Made by a program: the position numbers and the translations under genes. A model generated the notes under the pieces. That model did no database searches. It saw only the letters and a program-made list of their open reading frames with translations, and was not told the origin of the DNA. Shown here in pieces: positions 18,048 to 30,113 of a DNA stretch of 64,000 bases. How positions within the stretch are numbered: position 1 is the stretch's first letter; each line of letters begins with the position of its first letter. Origin of the DNA: Actinernus sp. WN-2022 (Eukaryota; Cnidaria; Anthozoa; Actiniaria; Actinernidae); the NCBI GenBank assembly GCA_030867875.1, contig JAOWCC010000237.1:8367713-8431712 (forward strand), written 5' to 3'.

Positions 18048-19787
18048 TCACTGATTTGCAAGATAGGTAACATTAGCTAACTGACTCAGCCTAGTTTCTT
18101 CAGCAATTCTAAATTCTAATTGAGAGGACTTTTTAATGTTTGTAAGGCGTTCTAATGTCATTGGCTCGATAACACAGGAGTCAAGAGTTCTAACTCTGCT
18201 GATTGCCACATATGTAAGTCCCGATGTTCTCTCTTGCGAACCAATATCTATCCAGGCTTTTGGTAATGTTAAGCCTTGACTTTTATGCATTTGGTCAATT
18301 GTTTGGGATGTGACAGTAATTGGGCAAATTGGAACACAATTAGGCAATTCTTCTATAAAAGAAGGGCCTCTGTATTGTTCAAACTGGACTACAATTGCTA
18401 TAGGTAGCATTGTTGGACAATTGTTTTCTGCATAAATTATATCAACAATCTTTCCTGTGGCTCAATACATCTGGCCATAAATTCATGGTTAGCATGACAG
18501 TAGCATGTTTTGCAAGAACTAATTCAGGTACTAATCCAGACATTCGATCACTAGGTAAACTTTTAGCAAGAGAAGAACTATGTCGAGCATGTATGTGAGC
18601 TATAGGCTGATTTAATTGCAATAACTTCTCATAATTGTATTTGGCTACATTTTTATTGCTATAAAATAACCGTGTTGCATCAGTAAACTCATGTAAATTA
18701 GGAACTGCAGATGGTTGTCTAGAAAGTAATAGCTTCCAGTCCTCCTCGGTTGAATCACCAGTTCTAAGGCGCATGAGCAAGTCTCTGAAAACAGTCTGTT
18801 CTGTATCTGATCCTTTCACCCTTTGATTAACTGATAATGTTACCACTTTATCAAACATCAAGTAAGCTAAATAGCCTTGTTCACCTATAATTCCTGATGG
18901 CCTACTGTGGTACAATGGTTTATCTGCAACTGGAGGCAGTTGTCCTGGGTCTCCTAAGAAAATTAGAGAGTTTCCTCCAAATATAACATCATTAAAGCCT
19001 GTTGTTTGTCGGCAGCGTTTATCAATCCAGCCAAGTAGTGTCTGTCCTAACATTGAATACTCGTCAATTAATATACATTTTCTGTCTAGCAATCTAGCTT
19101 GCAATCTAGCTAGAGACTGACCCGTTAGGTCTTTGTTTCCTCTTGGACCAATAGGAAGATTTAAAAGAGAGTGAATGGTTCTACCATTTATGTTGAAGGC
19201 AGCTTTTCCAGTAGTCGCAGTGACTACACAAGAATTGTGAAGTAACCTTCTTAATCCATTTATGAGGTAACTTTTACCTGTACCTGCAACACCATTGACT
19301 ATTAGGTGCAGTGGAGATTTCGTTAGTTGGCATTCAAAATGTCCTCGAACTAGATTATATGCAAGAGATTGCATGCTGCTAAAAGTACTAATGTCTATAT
19401 CATCAGGATTGCAGTGATTATCTGTAGTAAAAGTTTTTTTTGTTTGCACTAACCAACTAGGCATTTCAGAGATTTGTTGTTGTGTGTATGGGAATGATGT
19501 TGTATGCCAATCTCTTCCTCTTCTATATCATTTACGGTAGTGAAAGATAAGTCAGCCAAAATCATCCATTCTTCACGTGAATGAGAAACCTGGCACAGAT
19601 CATAAGAAGGTTCTTCATCAACAACCATTTGAATGTCTTCAAGTTTACTATTCCAGTCTGGCACATTTTGCTGAGCAAATTCAGTTTGGAGGAAATTTTC
19701 CCATTGTGAAATATATACTTCATCACTGCCTTCCACATCACCCCAGGCATTTTCTTGTCTTATTATCCAAGGCTTATACCTCAGCAA
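18048..19787 (-). pseudogene. PIF1-like DNA helicase, Helitron type, frameshifted
   Basis: Three consecutive fragments cover the C-terminal two thirds of a PIF1/RRM3-family helicase: 19449-19787 (YKPWIIRQENAWGD lead-in), 18442-19464 with Walker A VNGVAGTGKS, Walker B ILIDEYSML and GDPGQLPPV, and 18048-18410 with TIDQMHKSQGLTLPKAW and YVAISRVRTL (motifs V/VI). The frame breaks near 18440 through a short deletion between WPDV and the TGKIVDII stretch, and again near 19455. The enzyme would unwind DNA 5'-3' during rolling-circle transposition. It is inactive here. Confidence 0.8.
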
Positions 19788-20222
19788 CTGGTACTTGCAA
19801 TATAATCCAAAATGTGGGCCTTTACATGCGTGACGTCACTAGGTCTGCGCATTTATATTCGTCTCCATAAATACTCCAAAATAAGTGCATTTTTGGCCGG
19901 TTTTCAATTTAAGTATGTAATACTTTGAGAAACCGTGACGATGGCCATAATTGTTCTAATAGAATCCTTGCAGTCAGCCTATTTTGACTTTGGTGAATAT
20001 TAATGTAGGACCTAGTGACGTCACGCATGTGATTAGCATATCTTTAACGGCATAAAAATTGTCGCCTAATTTTGGCAATTATGCCTGACTTCAATACGAA
20101 ATAAAATTATGTTCGCGCTCTCCAAATTGATTTATCATTGCACAAAATGGCTAAGGGAAACCTATAATTTAATAAAATGAAATAAAAATGGGATCGATTT
20201 TTTCATGTCATTGGCACTTTAA
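19788..20222. other. No recognisable gene
   Basis: Non-coding AT-rich sequence between the helicase remnant and the TTAA-flanked transposon; nothing supported seen. Confidence 0.4.
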
Positions 20223-21880
20223 GGTATGGCAAAAGGTTCACGAGGTCACTTGGGGAAAAAAATCGTGTACGCTACAAAGACATACTATATATCAATTTAA
20301 AGCTCAAAGATTGAAGAATAAATATGAATGTTTAAATTTACTATTTAAAAAAATCTCTCAATGATGTATTTTTTTATTTAAAAAGCGACCTCTCACACTA
20401 TCGTAACTTCAAATCCGGAAATGTTTAATGAATGACAACTAAATTCTTTGTTTTCGAATCTCAGGTAAATTGTCCCAAAAAGTGTGTCAGCGATTTTTCA
20501 TACGTTGCGTATTACAAGAATTATCCGTAGGTAAAGTTGGAGTAAGTTTTTTCATGCTAGCAAAACGCAAACTACATAATAATTACGAAATGAAACAAAA
20601 TTTTGCAAAACGCTGGCACACTTTTGCAGAAATTGTGGTTTTTTGGCTCTCGCGAAAATTTGGATTTAATCGAACAAAACGTTCTCGAGTTTTGATACGC
20701 CAAAGTTGTATTTTTTTGCATTAAAACACAAACGGAGAAACAAGGGATTTTAGTTTTCTGACTATTTCACGGTTGAGTAAAAAGCCCCGCCTCCAAAGAT
20801 AATCTTATTATATTCAGCCAATTGAAATACAGTATTAGGCTGACAGGCGGGACAGGCGGAGTTGTGAATGATCTGCTGTGACAGCTTTCGCGGTAATCTT
20901 CAAGAAGTTTCATTTTACACTCGAGACTGGTCACAGAGGTCGTAAAGCTCGTGGGAAAAACACAAGGTCAAATAAATATGAAGACCAACCGCAAGTTACT
21001 GTAAATGATGCTATTATCAAAGCCATCATGCTAAAGGAGATAAACAGTTCTGGGTAAGTCGAACACAAGTTATATTCATTCAAACGGCGCAACTTCTTGC
21101 TAAACATCATAAACAAACCGCAGGCTTCATATTGCATATTATTTTTATACTCTGGAGCGGTAAAGATCATGCTGAATCTACCTTCTCTTGACTGCCTTAT
21201 AATTGATAAACATATCTGACTCCTTTTCTAGGTATCAGGGCGATCACTTCGCAGAGAATTTGGTTGCAAGCATAGAAAACCGTAAAAACCGGCAAACAGC
21301 AGCTTGATCTAATGCCCGACTCAATTTCGCGGGTGAACTTCATCACTGCTAGTCCGAAGCTTCCTAGAAGTGATGCTTTTTGGCCCGGGCTCATTCGTTT
21401 CAGTCAACAGATCTTCTTCGCTTGGCCATTGTTTTTGTTTGAACCACGAGCCTTTATCGCTCGACGCCAAACTTGCCTTCTTAGTCGGCCTAAATTTACC
21501 TGTTTTCAACTTCTTCTTTTTCTTCGAAGATACCCAAGAATAGCCTCTATTAAGTTTCGACGACATAATTTTAGATAGAATGCAATTCAAGAAAAACAAA
21601 CGAAAACGAAGCGTAGCGTACTATAAAGACGAGCGTAGCGTACTATAAAGACGATTGTTGTTTTAGTTTGTTCGCGTGCCGCTGTCACGTAGCTGTCAGC
21701 GTCTGTCAATCATGTTTCGCGCGTCATTTTTCGCGGGAAATTAAAACATGGTTTTTTGGGGCGTTAAAAAGGAATTTTAGTTTGGATTTTTTTTGCTATA
21801 ATACAGCTAAGACCTAAAGCATTTTAAATATGCGAAAAAAATTTTTGGGGAAGTTTTGCCTGTGAACCTTTTGCCATACC
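20223..21880. mobile_element. TTAA-type DNA transposon (Kolobok/piggyBac-like), 1.66 kb
   Basis: Perfect 19-bp terminal inverted repeats, GGTATGGCAAAAGGTTCAC at 20223-20241 and its complement at 21862-21880, are flanked on both sides by TTAA (20219-20222 and 21881-21884). TTAA duplications are typical of the Kolobok and piggyBac superfamilies; GG ends fit Kolobok better. No transposase is seen. It holds an exon-like piece (about 20937-21053, GRKARGKNTRSNKYEDQP, ending at a GTAAGT donor) and a minus-strand frame at 21321-21599, both of unknown origin, possibly captured host sequence. Confidence 0.75.
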
Positions 21881-22729
21881 TTAAGTTGATTTAATGTAGT
21901 TATTAAAATTAGTTGCCATAATTGGGTTACCTTTCTTATTAGGATGGAGCCCTTTTGAATTTAGGCATGTACTTGAAATGTTGCAGTGTGAGATGAGTGG
22001 CCAGTCCCGGGATCGGCAAAAAGCACGCAGTTTTTTATTCACTTCGGTAGCTTTGCTGCTCAGAATATCACTGTCGGTTCTCATCACCAATTCTGATATT
22101 ACAACACGTGTATTAGGAGATTTTCGCTCGATGAACGAGCACATGTTCACAATATTGTCGGCGGCCATTTGTTCCGTTGACGACCCCGGGAACGATTTAA
22201 TGCTGATTTTATGGTCTTTGTTAGACATCCTCCAGCCTTCGAGTTTGGCAAGCATAGAGTCACCAATGATAACGGTTGATTTTTGAAGTTTATCGACGGG
22301 CCTTTCGTTAGTGACTCCGCGTTCGGTAATGTCACTGGTCTGCCGGCCGTTACTGTTGGATGATTTAGTGGGTTTTGACTTCGCTTTCTTGTTTTTATTT
22401 TTGCCTGAGCTAACAGTCTTCCAGGAAGTCGTATTAGAATTCTTGTCGTCGATAAACATAACATCTTCTGTTACGCATTGTCCAGAGGTGTTAGACTTTC
22501 TGGTATGAGTTCCACTGGGTAAACAGGCTTCTCTTGATATTATTTGCAATATAACTCTAATTGAATCACGTTCTTCGATGATTTGATCTTTTTCCTTCGT
22601 TAATGAAGCTATTTTTGATCGAAGGCTTTGAATTTCCAGCTTCGTGTCGGCCATCTTGGATTGAACGTTTGGGCCAGATTGAGATTGGACCTTGAGGTGG
22701 TCCCAGATTTTTCCGTTTTCGGATTTCAA
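21881..22729 (-). CDS. LINE ORF1-type SGNH esterase-like protein
   Basis: 282 aa with a coiled coil in the first ~80 residues (LRSKIASLTKEKDQIIEERD), a low-complexity Lys/Ser linker and a C-terminal SGNH-hydrolase-like domain: VIIGDSMLAKLEGWRMS (block I with catalytic Ser in GDS), NTRVVISELVMRTD, and LHPNKKGNPIMATNF with the His of the last block. ORF1 proteins with an esterase domain are known from CR1/L2-type LINEs. The frame is intact. The stop codon TAA is part of the TTAA target site of the adjacent transposon. Confidence 0.7.
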   Translation of the reverse strand: MKSENGKIWDHLKVQSQSGPNVQSKMADTKLEIQSLRSKIASLTKEKDQIIEERDSIRVILQIISREACLPSGTHTRKSNTSGQCVTEDVMFIDDKNSNTTSWKTVSSGKNKNKKAKSKPTKSSNSNGRQTSDITERGVTNERPVDKLQKSTVIIGDSMLAKLEGWRMSNKDHKISIKSFPGSSTEQMAADNIVNMCSFIERKSPNTRVVISELVMRTDSDILSSKATEVNKKLRAFCRSRDWPLISHCNISSTCLNSKGLHPNKKGNPIMATNFNNYIKST

Positions 22730-23550
22730 CAGCCTCGACTAGACTGAAACACCATCTAAAGACGGTGTTTCTGACGCATGCCCCTTCGTTGCTTGTTATT
22801 ACTGACCGGGTCAGTTTCCGTGCCGGCTACTTGAGGACCAAGGAGACCTTTCAGTCTAGCCTTGACGTTCTTTGCTTCACATCCTTGGATCTGTAGAGTT
22901 TCAGTGTTATTATATATTATCAGCGTAAATGACTTGGATTTATTTGAGCTGGATCGTTCGCTGGAACTAGAGGTCCACGGCTTTTCAAGGCCAGTGTTCT
23001 TTACGGCAAATTATTTGAGTTGTTCGAAACTCCCCGACCACTTGAATAGAGATTGTCTTTCGTCGAAGCTCAATAGCCCCTTAAGGTCTTCAAGGGTTGA
23101 AGCTTGGTGATTATACTTTGACTATCGGGGATAGCTTGGGTATTTTGGGAGTCCGATATTTCGCTATCAAGGCTTTCGCTTGAGTTTTCTCTTGAGCTCT
23201 CCATTACACGTCCTCTCGGAGTGAGAGTGTTTGCCACAGTCAAGAACTAATTTGGACCGCCTCTAGAGGCCTGCAACAGGGTGAAACGAAAGTAAATGCA
23301 TGGGACTGCGAATCCGAGTAGTGTGAAAGTTATGTTAACCCAGCTATGCGTACACCGAACTTACGAAACCAAAACCCGCTACGTAAGTTGCTGAACCAAT
23401 TCGCGAAATGAACTTAAAAAGAACTAAGAGCGAGAACACTAAGAGGGGAGCACAATATAACCGCAAGAAAATGGGATATTAACTACCAACGGGGAGAGAA
23501 GACCTAGTAGGGACAAAAGCAAAAACGAATCAAAAGCTAACGACTTCAAC
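22730..23550 (-). other. Upstream part of the LINE ORF1 region, with stops
   Basis: On the minus strand this stretch continues LINE-like coding sequence in broken frames (LEDLKGLLSFDERQSLFKW, then KPWTSSSSERSSSNKSKSF near 22970-23090), likely the N-terminal part and 5' leader of the element at 21881-22729. The boundary with the plus-strand LINE lies near 23550. Confidence 0.4.
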
Positions 23551-24893
23551 TAGGTTAACTGGTCTTGTCCCTGGGGTTCGACGTTGCCTTGTTCTATCTG
23601 TCGGCCGCCTTCGATACTGTAAATCATAAGATATTACTTTCTAGACTTTGTAATCGTTTCGGCATCAAAGGTCAAGCGCTTGCGTGGCTCACTTCATATC
23701 TCAACAGACGGAGTCAGAGTGTCTTGATTCAAGACAAAACATCGACAAGTCATGACCTACTCTGCGGTGTACCACAAGGTTCGGTACTTGGCCCGATATT
23801 ATACTTGATGTACACTTCGCCGCTAGGAGATATCATGCGTAGAAACAACATGTCGTTTCATTGCTACGCCGACGATACGCAGATTTATGTAACATTTCAG
23901 CCGTCAGTTAATGGACAGTTAGATTGTTCAAAGGCAAAGATTGAGGCATGTTTACGCGATGTAAACAACTGGATGTCAACTAACAAATTAAAACTAAATA
24001 ATGATAAGACTGAACTTCTAGTTCTGAGGGCTTGTCATCGGCCGCAGCCTCCCCTCGATAGCATCCAGGTTGGTGCCGAGATCATCTATCCATCCAAATC
24101 AGCAAGGAACATTGGGGTCGTTTTCGATCACACTATGATGATGGACAAGCAAGTGTCTGCGATTTGCAAATCTGCGTTTTACCATATAAGAAACATTGCT
24201 CGCGTTAGGAAATTTTTATCTTTAGATGTTTGCAAAATACTAGTTCATGCATTTATCACCGCCAAATTAGATTATTGTAACTCGTTATTATATGGTATCC
24301 CTAAATATTTACATCAGAGGCTCCAGTATGTCCAGAATTCGGCAGCACGCCTTCTTACTTGTTCGCGTAAATCCTGCCATATTACAAATATTTTACAAGA
24401 CCTACATTGGCTACCAATAGAACAAAGGATTAATTTTAAGATATTACTACTGACATTTAAGGCTATGAACAATATTGCACCATTATATATTAGTGAACTT
24501 TTAGAACCATATGCACCATCTCGATCATTACGCTCATCTTCTCAGAACTTACTCAAAGTTCCAACATACAATCTAAAAACGTATGGTGCAAGATCCTTTT
24601 CATTCTCGGCGGCCACTTTATGGAATAGTCTTCCAATTGATGTAAAGAACGTTCAATCTGTAAATATTTTTAAGACTAAGGTTAAGACTATTCTTTTTAA
24701 AAAAGCTTTTAACATCTTATATTTAAAATAGTTAAATCCGTAAGTATGTTTAATTAATTTGTATATTTTGCCCTATTTAATTTATTTATTTTAATTATTT
24801 TTAGTAGTGATGTAAAGCGCCATTGGTCATTTAGTGGAAATGGCGCTATATAAATTGTTATATTATATTATTATTATCGCTTGTACAGCTGCG
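23551..24893 (+). mobile_element. 5'-truncated L2/CR1-type LINE with 3' tail
   Basis: Contains the RT frame at 23565-24731 and ends in GGCGCTATATAAATTGTTAT followed by ATT repeats, the same type of 3' end as the minus-strand LINE at 57209-59246. The 5' end is cut just before the RT palm domain, as usual for incomplete target-primed integration. Confidence 0.85.
23565..24731 (+). CDS. LINE reverse transcriptase, N-terminally truncated
   Basis: 388 aa with the RT palm and thumb: [38 protein letters not shown], the catalytic [23 protein letters not shown] and the C-terminal [20 protein letters not shown] / [17 protein letters not shown] region. The endonuclease and first RT motifs are missing because the insertion is truncated. 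The remaining frame is open, so the insertion is fairly young, but it is not functional. Confidence 0.85.
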   Translation: MSLGFDVALFYLSAAFDTVNHKILLSRLCNRFGIKGQALAWLTSYLNRRSQSVLIQDKTSTSHDLLCGVPQGSVLGPILYLMYTSPLGDIMRRNNMSFHCYADDTQIYVTFQPSVNGQLDCSKAKIEACLRDVNNWMSTNKLKLNNDKTELLVLRACHRPQPPLDSIQVGAEIIYPSKSARNIGVVFDHTMMMDKQVSAICKSAFYHIRNIARVRKFLSLDVCKILVHAFITAKLDYCNSLLYGIPKYLHQRLQYVQNSAARLLTCSRKSCHITNILQDLHWLPIEQRINFKILLLTFKAMNNIAPLYISELLEPYAPSRSLRSSSQNLLKVPTYNLKTYGARSFSFSAATLWNSLPIDVKNVQSVNIFKTKVKTILFKKAFNILYLK

Positions 24894-26900
24894 ACGACAT
24901 GATCGTCTCCAATCACTTGAGCGTCGGCCATCGATAGGGTGGGTGGGATGACCAGAGAACGACGCCTTGAGGTTTTACTTGCTGTAAATGTTCTCCTGAA
25001 TATGGAAAGGAGAACCCGCCAGGACTATATAACAGTTCACAAAGAGAGTCCCGGATGGACGCGGAAGTAAACCGATAAGACTAGCTTCATTGCAAGCGGG
25101 GTGGAGCTCTCCCCCGGGAGTTAAGAGTGGTGTGCATAGGAAACTGTTAATCGTGTCTTCATTTATAGCGATTCTTACAAGTAAAGGCGTATATGATAGT
25201 TGCGCTTACAAGGATCACTGGATTCTTTTGTTTGGTGTGAATCAAAGCGTAACTTACTGTGTTGAACAAAAGCATCATGCAATGTTTTTTGGGGAGACCA
25301 CGTCCACGGCCACGGGAAGCCCATGAAGGGCTATGATAACGCATTTTCATTTTGGACAGTTTAACTCACCAGCGTTCCCTTGGTTCGAGGCCTTCCAACC
25401 GATTCTGGAGGTCTCTTCGTCTGTCCTCTGCCTTTCTTCTTTCCTGGCGATAGCTTTTAACCCATTCTTCATCGGCGATTGGCTCATCCGCGTAGGGGAG
25501 AGTTTGCCATCTTGTTGATCATTCGACCGTTCGCTCTCTTCGCCGGCAGATTCTTCTGCTTGAAGCTCATAGTTGGTAAAATTTAGCTTGGAATTGTCCG
25601 ATGAACAACTGTCTTCAGATTCAGAGCCTGAAGAAGACATTTTGTCAAAAAGTCCAGCAGAAAATTACAGAACTTGCGACGGAAATAAGAAAGAACGAAC
25701 CAAAGTATATGAGAGCAGCCTTTATCACGTTACATGGCTAGATAATACCTTTTCCAGGGCAATCTGCCACTGGCTCTCCGTAATTGATTCAACAAAATTA
25801 CATAACGTTCCGTTAGGGGATTTCTGGCTCTACCCCCAAACCACATTTGTGCTTCCAAGCCCTAATTCGGATTTTCTTGTATTCATTCCTTCCTGAGTCT
25901 CTAGTTTTTGTATAAATCCTGAGTGGTTGACATCATCCTTGCTCATTCTAAGATCCATCGCAAAATGTTGAATTGGCTCTGTTCTCTCGTTCATTTTGAA
26001 GATAAGGATATAAGCTTGAATGATGGGCTTTTTCGAAAGGATACAAAGTAATTCCTCTGTCCCATCAACGCAATGATTTATGGATGCCTAAATAGTTAAA
26101 CAATACAAAAACAACGCATAACACATCGATTTGTGAACGCGTTATAGCCCTTATACTCACGTCATTTCGTAACAGTAGACTCTCAGTACTTCTTTTATTA
26201 AACTGCATTACATAGATACCCTTAAATATCAGTGCAGGTAAGTGTAAATTTCGTGAAAACTTTGTCTCCCAATAACTAGACTAGCTAAACTCTACCAGCC
26301 AAAGACAGGAAAAAGAAAGGCTTGAATAAAGATCAATAAAAAGTCTAAAAAGATAGTAAACTTGCCTCAAATTATCAAATTATTCAGGTAAATTGACTTT
26401 GGCTGATAAAAAAATGAATGTTAATCGACACACGTCTGGCTGACAAGAATCTTGACTTTTTGACACCTCCGGCACGCAGGGTATTTACCAAAACCACCCT
26501 ACTGTACGTTTGTAAGACTGTTTGTCGTGAATTCGAATTTGTTACGCATTAATCCTGGTGAAAGAAAGGTTAAATGCGAAATTGTGCAATGAGCACGAAA
26601 TTTTGGATCACGATATTTCGATAACCTGGTCCGAATTTTCTCTCGCAGGTTGGCGATATTTCGCCTTGGCATTCGAATTTTCGCGTATCACACTAAAGTC
26701 AATGATTTCGGTATTTCGGCATTTCGGCGTGATAAAAATCTCAGCGGCCGTAGCCGCAGCTGTGACCGCATCCAACTAATTACCGCAGTTGACCGCGGTT
26801 TTACCGAGGTCGTACCGCGGTAAAACTGCGGTCGTTCTGAGGTCAAACCACGGTATTACCGCGGTAAATGCTTCAATAATTCTAGGCGGTACTGTAGCTA
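24894..26900. other. Mostly non-coding; small acidic ORF and CCGCGGT-rich patch
   Basis: A minus-strand 97-aa frame at 25347-25640 starts MSSSGSESEDSCSSDNSKLN and is Ser/acid rich; no family is recognised and it runs into broken frames downstream, so it may be the first exon of a transposon gene. At 26781-26870 there is a cluster of CCGCGGT/ACCGCGG words that are self-complementary. Nothing else is supported. Confidence 0.3.
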
Positions 26901-27177
26901 GTGCAGAGGTTCTGTTAGTCTTAATAACTTCTCTTGATGGTCTGCATGCCATGACATGAGGCGGCCATCTTGAATACGAGCCTGTTTAACCAATGGGCAG
27001 TGGCATTACAGCCAAAAATAACACAGGAAACCCAGTCGAAATGAAACCGATCATCAATAGATAACCAGGGTATCGTATAACCGTATCTGGACAGCAATTG
27101 GTTGAGTTTCGGCCGCAAACAAACAAAACAACTTAATAAATTAATGATTAAATTGGATAACAAATAATTTCTCCCTT

Positions 27178-27233
27178 CTCCTTTTTATGCTGGCTCTCCC
27201 TTCTCCTTTTTATGCTGGCTCTCCCTTCTCCCT
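27178..27233. repeat. Short tandem repeat, CTCCCTTCTCC type
   Basis: About two and a half copies of a 27-base unit (CTCCCTTCTCCTTTTTATGC plus TGG and link) in a pyrimidine-rich patch. Confidence 0.6.
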
Positions 27234-27554
27234 ATATTTTTTCGTCGTTTCTCCATCGTCGTTGTCTTTTTTTAGCCGTTTCTCCCTCCCTGATCCGTTC
27301 CTCTCCGCTCCACTTCGTCCCTTGTGGCACACAGCATTTCAATTTACATACGTATAATAAATTGTCATTTATTAGTTGGCTAAGCATCTAATATGGCTGA
27401 GTCTTTTACTCACCTAAAGGCTCACCAAAATATGAATTATGACTCATAAAATGCACAGCCATAATAGATGTTTAACCAACTATTAACCTCTATTAACTCC
27501 TTGTTTTCCACTCATGTTGTAGGGCAATATTACAAACCTGGTAAAGGGATACAT

Positions 27555-28190
27555 CCAGCAGTGCTATGGCATGCCAATTGTTTCAATAATACTTCTTTGT
27601 CATATATCATACTTAGTTATCGATATATAATACTTAGTTATCGATATATAATACTTAGTTACCAATATATAAAACTTATCATACATTTTTGGCTTACAGA
27701 GAATACTCTGTGTTCTATGCTTGTTTGAAATGATGAAAATTTGACCTTTCCTGACCCATGACCGCATAAGAAAAAGACTGGGTCGATTTTGGCCGCACCA
27801 GCACTCAGGGTATTATTACCGTTTTCATTGACGTGCGACCCTGGAAGTTTCAAGTCACGTTTTGAAAATTTAATTTAGTTAATCAGCAGTCAAAATAATG
27901 TGAGGTCTGCTTTCATACAGTATGAAGCTTTCAAAGGCATACCGCCTACCAGACTTAATGAAATCTAGGTGGTACTTGTTTGATTAATGGTCAGCTGAAT
28001 GCAATTGTTCAAATGAGACTTGAAACTTTCAGTCACACGTCAATGAAAATGGTAATAAAATAACGGAGTAGAATTAAGGTGCTGCCTTTGTGTTCGAACT
28101 GCAAATGGTTAAACCTTCTCGGACAAGGACGATAAATCCTACTTCGTAATGAGTTCAAGTGATTTCTTGTCGAACTTCCCTACGAAGAGT
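27555..28190. repeat. Interspersed repeat, left copy (inverted partner at 53435-54420)
   Basis: Two blocks are shared in inverted orientation with the right side of the Gypsy element: block A (27555-27670, ATACTTAGTTATCGATATAT repeats) and block B (27690-28150, including GACCTTTCCTGACCCATGAC). The TIR-like part of block B also recurs in the MITE at 30114-30655. Block order relative to the partner is not that of a simple inverted repeat. Confidence 0.6.
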
Positions 28191-28234
28191 TACGGCAAAA
28201 TCTCTTTACAGAAGACCTAGAGGTTACAGATCGT

Positions 28235-28669
28235 ATGTTTAATATTGCAGAGTACACTTGCACTGGCTGCGTGTTATTTCTCCGCATCTTTGAATCGCGG
28301 AACTGTGATATTTGTGTCGAATTAATCGAGCTCTTAGTGCAACTTCTTAAAACGTATGAAGACCTAACTCAGAGGTACAGAGATCGTTTGCAATGGCTTG
28401 AGGAAGAGGCTAATGACCACAGCTTTCGAAGCCAACAGGAAGCTGCTGTAGGTAGTACAAGATTACGAGGAAGGCCACGTTTCGCAGTTTCCAAGCCCCA
28501 AATCGAAGGACTAAGGGAACTTGGTTTTTCGTGGTCAATGATATCCAAGATGATTGGTATATCTAGAATAACTTTGCACAGACGTCGCAGGGAATTGGGG
28601 CTTGAAGAAGTGAGCAGTTATACTGAAATTGAAGATCAGGAGCTTGATGTATTTGTCACGTCTATTTGA
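28235..28669 (+). CDS. HTH protein, probable N-terminal part of an integrase-like transposase
   Basis: 144 aa. The N-terminal half is helical; residues ~80-130 (RGRPRFAVSKPQIEGLRELG, then FSWSMISKMIGISRITLHRR) form a clear helix-turn-helix of the resolvase/Tc type. In invertebrates this arrangement commonly precedes an rve integrase-core domain in long transposase-derived proteins. No catalytic domain follows; the Gypsy LTR starts 86 bases after the stop. Function is inferred from the HTH only. Confidence 0.5.
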   Translation: MFNIAEYTCTGCVLFLRIFESRNCDICVELIELLVQLLKTYEDLTQRYRDRLQWLEEEANDHSFRSQQEAAVGSTRLRGRPRFAVSKPQIEGLRELGFSWSMISKMIGISRITLHRRRRELGLEEVSSYTEIEDQELDVFVTSI

Positions 28670-28754
28670 CACGAAGTCGTCTAAATTCACGAAAGGTTTA
28701 CATGCAAACACAAAAGTTTTACATATAGAATGATAAGTTTTAGATATTGGTAAC

Positions 28755-28897
28755 TGTAGGGTTTTCCAAGAGTCTTAACTAGAGTATTGAAACTACCAGG
28801 CACTGTGAGTTTCGAGTCCATTTCTATATTTAATGCCACTCCCTTTCCTCCTACAGAATATCCTATTACACTGATGTCATTATGCTAAGTAACCACA
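28755..28897 (-). repeat. Gypsy 3' LTR
   Basis: 143 bp, TG...CA ends (TGTGGTTAC...CCCTACA on the minus strand). Preceded in the minus direction by the purine tract AACGAAGGGGAGATA. Pairs with 53291-53434. Confidence 0.8.
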
Positions 28898-29003
28898 TAT
28901 CTCCCCTTCGTTGACGACAAGACATATTACTATAAATGAATTAAGAAGCTAATGTCAAAACAACAAAACATCAATATATATAGTTAGTATAAAGTTCAAA
29001 GTT

Positions 29004-30085
29004 CTAAAGATCAAGTCTCTTGGGTGGGACCACTATTCGGCCCGACCTTGTGGTAGTAGGAACAAAACTTGTAGTACAGCTTGGAGATTCATCAGGAGTC
29101 GAATGCTCCTCATCTAAGCTTGGTTGTTGATACACATTAGATGGGGTGAAACTTGGTGTCATTTGGGTTTGCCACAAGGTGTCTCCTGTTTCTTCTGATC
29201 CCACTAGGTGTGCTTTCCGTCCTGACAATGTATGAACGAGGCTCATCAGCTTTCTTGACTACCTCCCTGCTTTCCTTTGATCCGGCAGCCATACTTTAGT
29301 CCCAGACTGGAGTTCAGGAAGATGCTTTGCTCTGTGATAGTTGTTGAAGTTCTGACTCTGTTGCTTCTTGTATACTTCCTCCTTTGGCTGAAGGTCCCCG
29401 AGGTCTGGCCATGATGGTTCTAGTTGGTCAGGAGTAACAGGCAAGGTAGTCCTAAGCTTCCTCCCCATCAATAGTTGGGCTGGACTTACCCCATTATGTA
29501 GAGGGGTGGTTCTGTAGGACAGCATTGCTAGGTAAGGATCCTCAGACTTCTTTAGTAAATTCTTTGCCATTTGTACTGCCCGTTTGGCTTCTCCATTGCT
29601 TTGCGGGAACCGCGGACTACTCGTCAAATGGGTGAACCCCTTTCTTCCGAGAACTTGTGGGCCGTTGTCTGAGATCACTATCGCTGGGATCCCATGGCGG
29701 GCAAAGATTGACTTGAGGTGTTCAACAACATCTTCTGACGTCTCGTTCCTCAGAGGTGCAATTTCAAAGTACCTTGAGAAGTAATCGACGACTAACACAA
29801 AAGGTTTTCCTTTGAGGTAAACAAATCAGTTGCTACTTCCTGCCATGGCCTATCAGGTAACTTTGTTTCAATCATTGGTTCATGGTGGTTTTGACGTTCT
29901 TGGCAGCATGCCTTGCATGTTGTGACCATGTCCTCTATTTGTTTGCTTAGTCCAGGGCACCACACAGAGCACTGTGCTCTTTCACGACACTTTCTAATTC
30001 CTTGGTGACCAGCATGGATAGCATCAAGGATTTCCAGTCTCATGGCAGAAGGAATGATGATTCTGTTATCTTTCATAATAGACAA
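29004..30085 (-). pseudogene. Gypsy integrase region, frameshifted
   Basis: Three pieces of one integrase: 29792-30085 with the zinc-binding region (HAGHQGIRKCRERA, CKACCQERQNHHEPM: H-H-C-C) and start of the core (PWQEVATDLF); 29259-29798 with the rest of the catalytic core (VVDYFSRYFEIAPL, ISDNGPQ with the second Asp, and FPQSNGEAKRAVQM with the Glu); and the C-terminal tail at 29004-29246 ending TRSGRIVVPPKRLDL. A frameshift at about 29795 and a stop near 29255 inactivate it. Confidence 0.85.
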
Positions 30086-30113
30086 TAATAGACAATAATT
30101 AATTTCAATTGTG

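Larger units (their letters stand above)
5669..19787 (-). mobile_element. Helitron-like remnant (helicase plus RPA), interrupted
   Basis: A PIF1-type helicase C-terminal part followed, on the same strand, by an RPA-like gene is the gene pair seen in some plant and animal Helitrons. The Rep/HUH domain and the 5' end are missing, and the characteristic CTRR 3' end with hairpin was not found. Cellular genes cannot be fully excluded. The span includes the later 10.75-kb insertion. Confidence 0.45.

Noticed and set aside
26781..26870. CCGCGGT-rich palindromic cluster as a regulatory site
   Set aside because: Self-complementary words are frequent, but there is no gene nearby and no defined arrangement.
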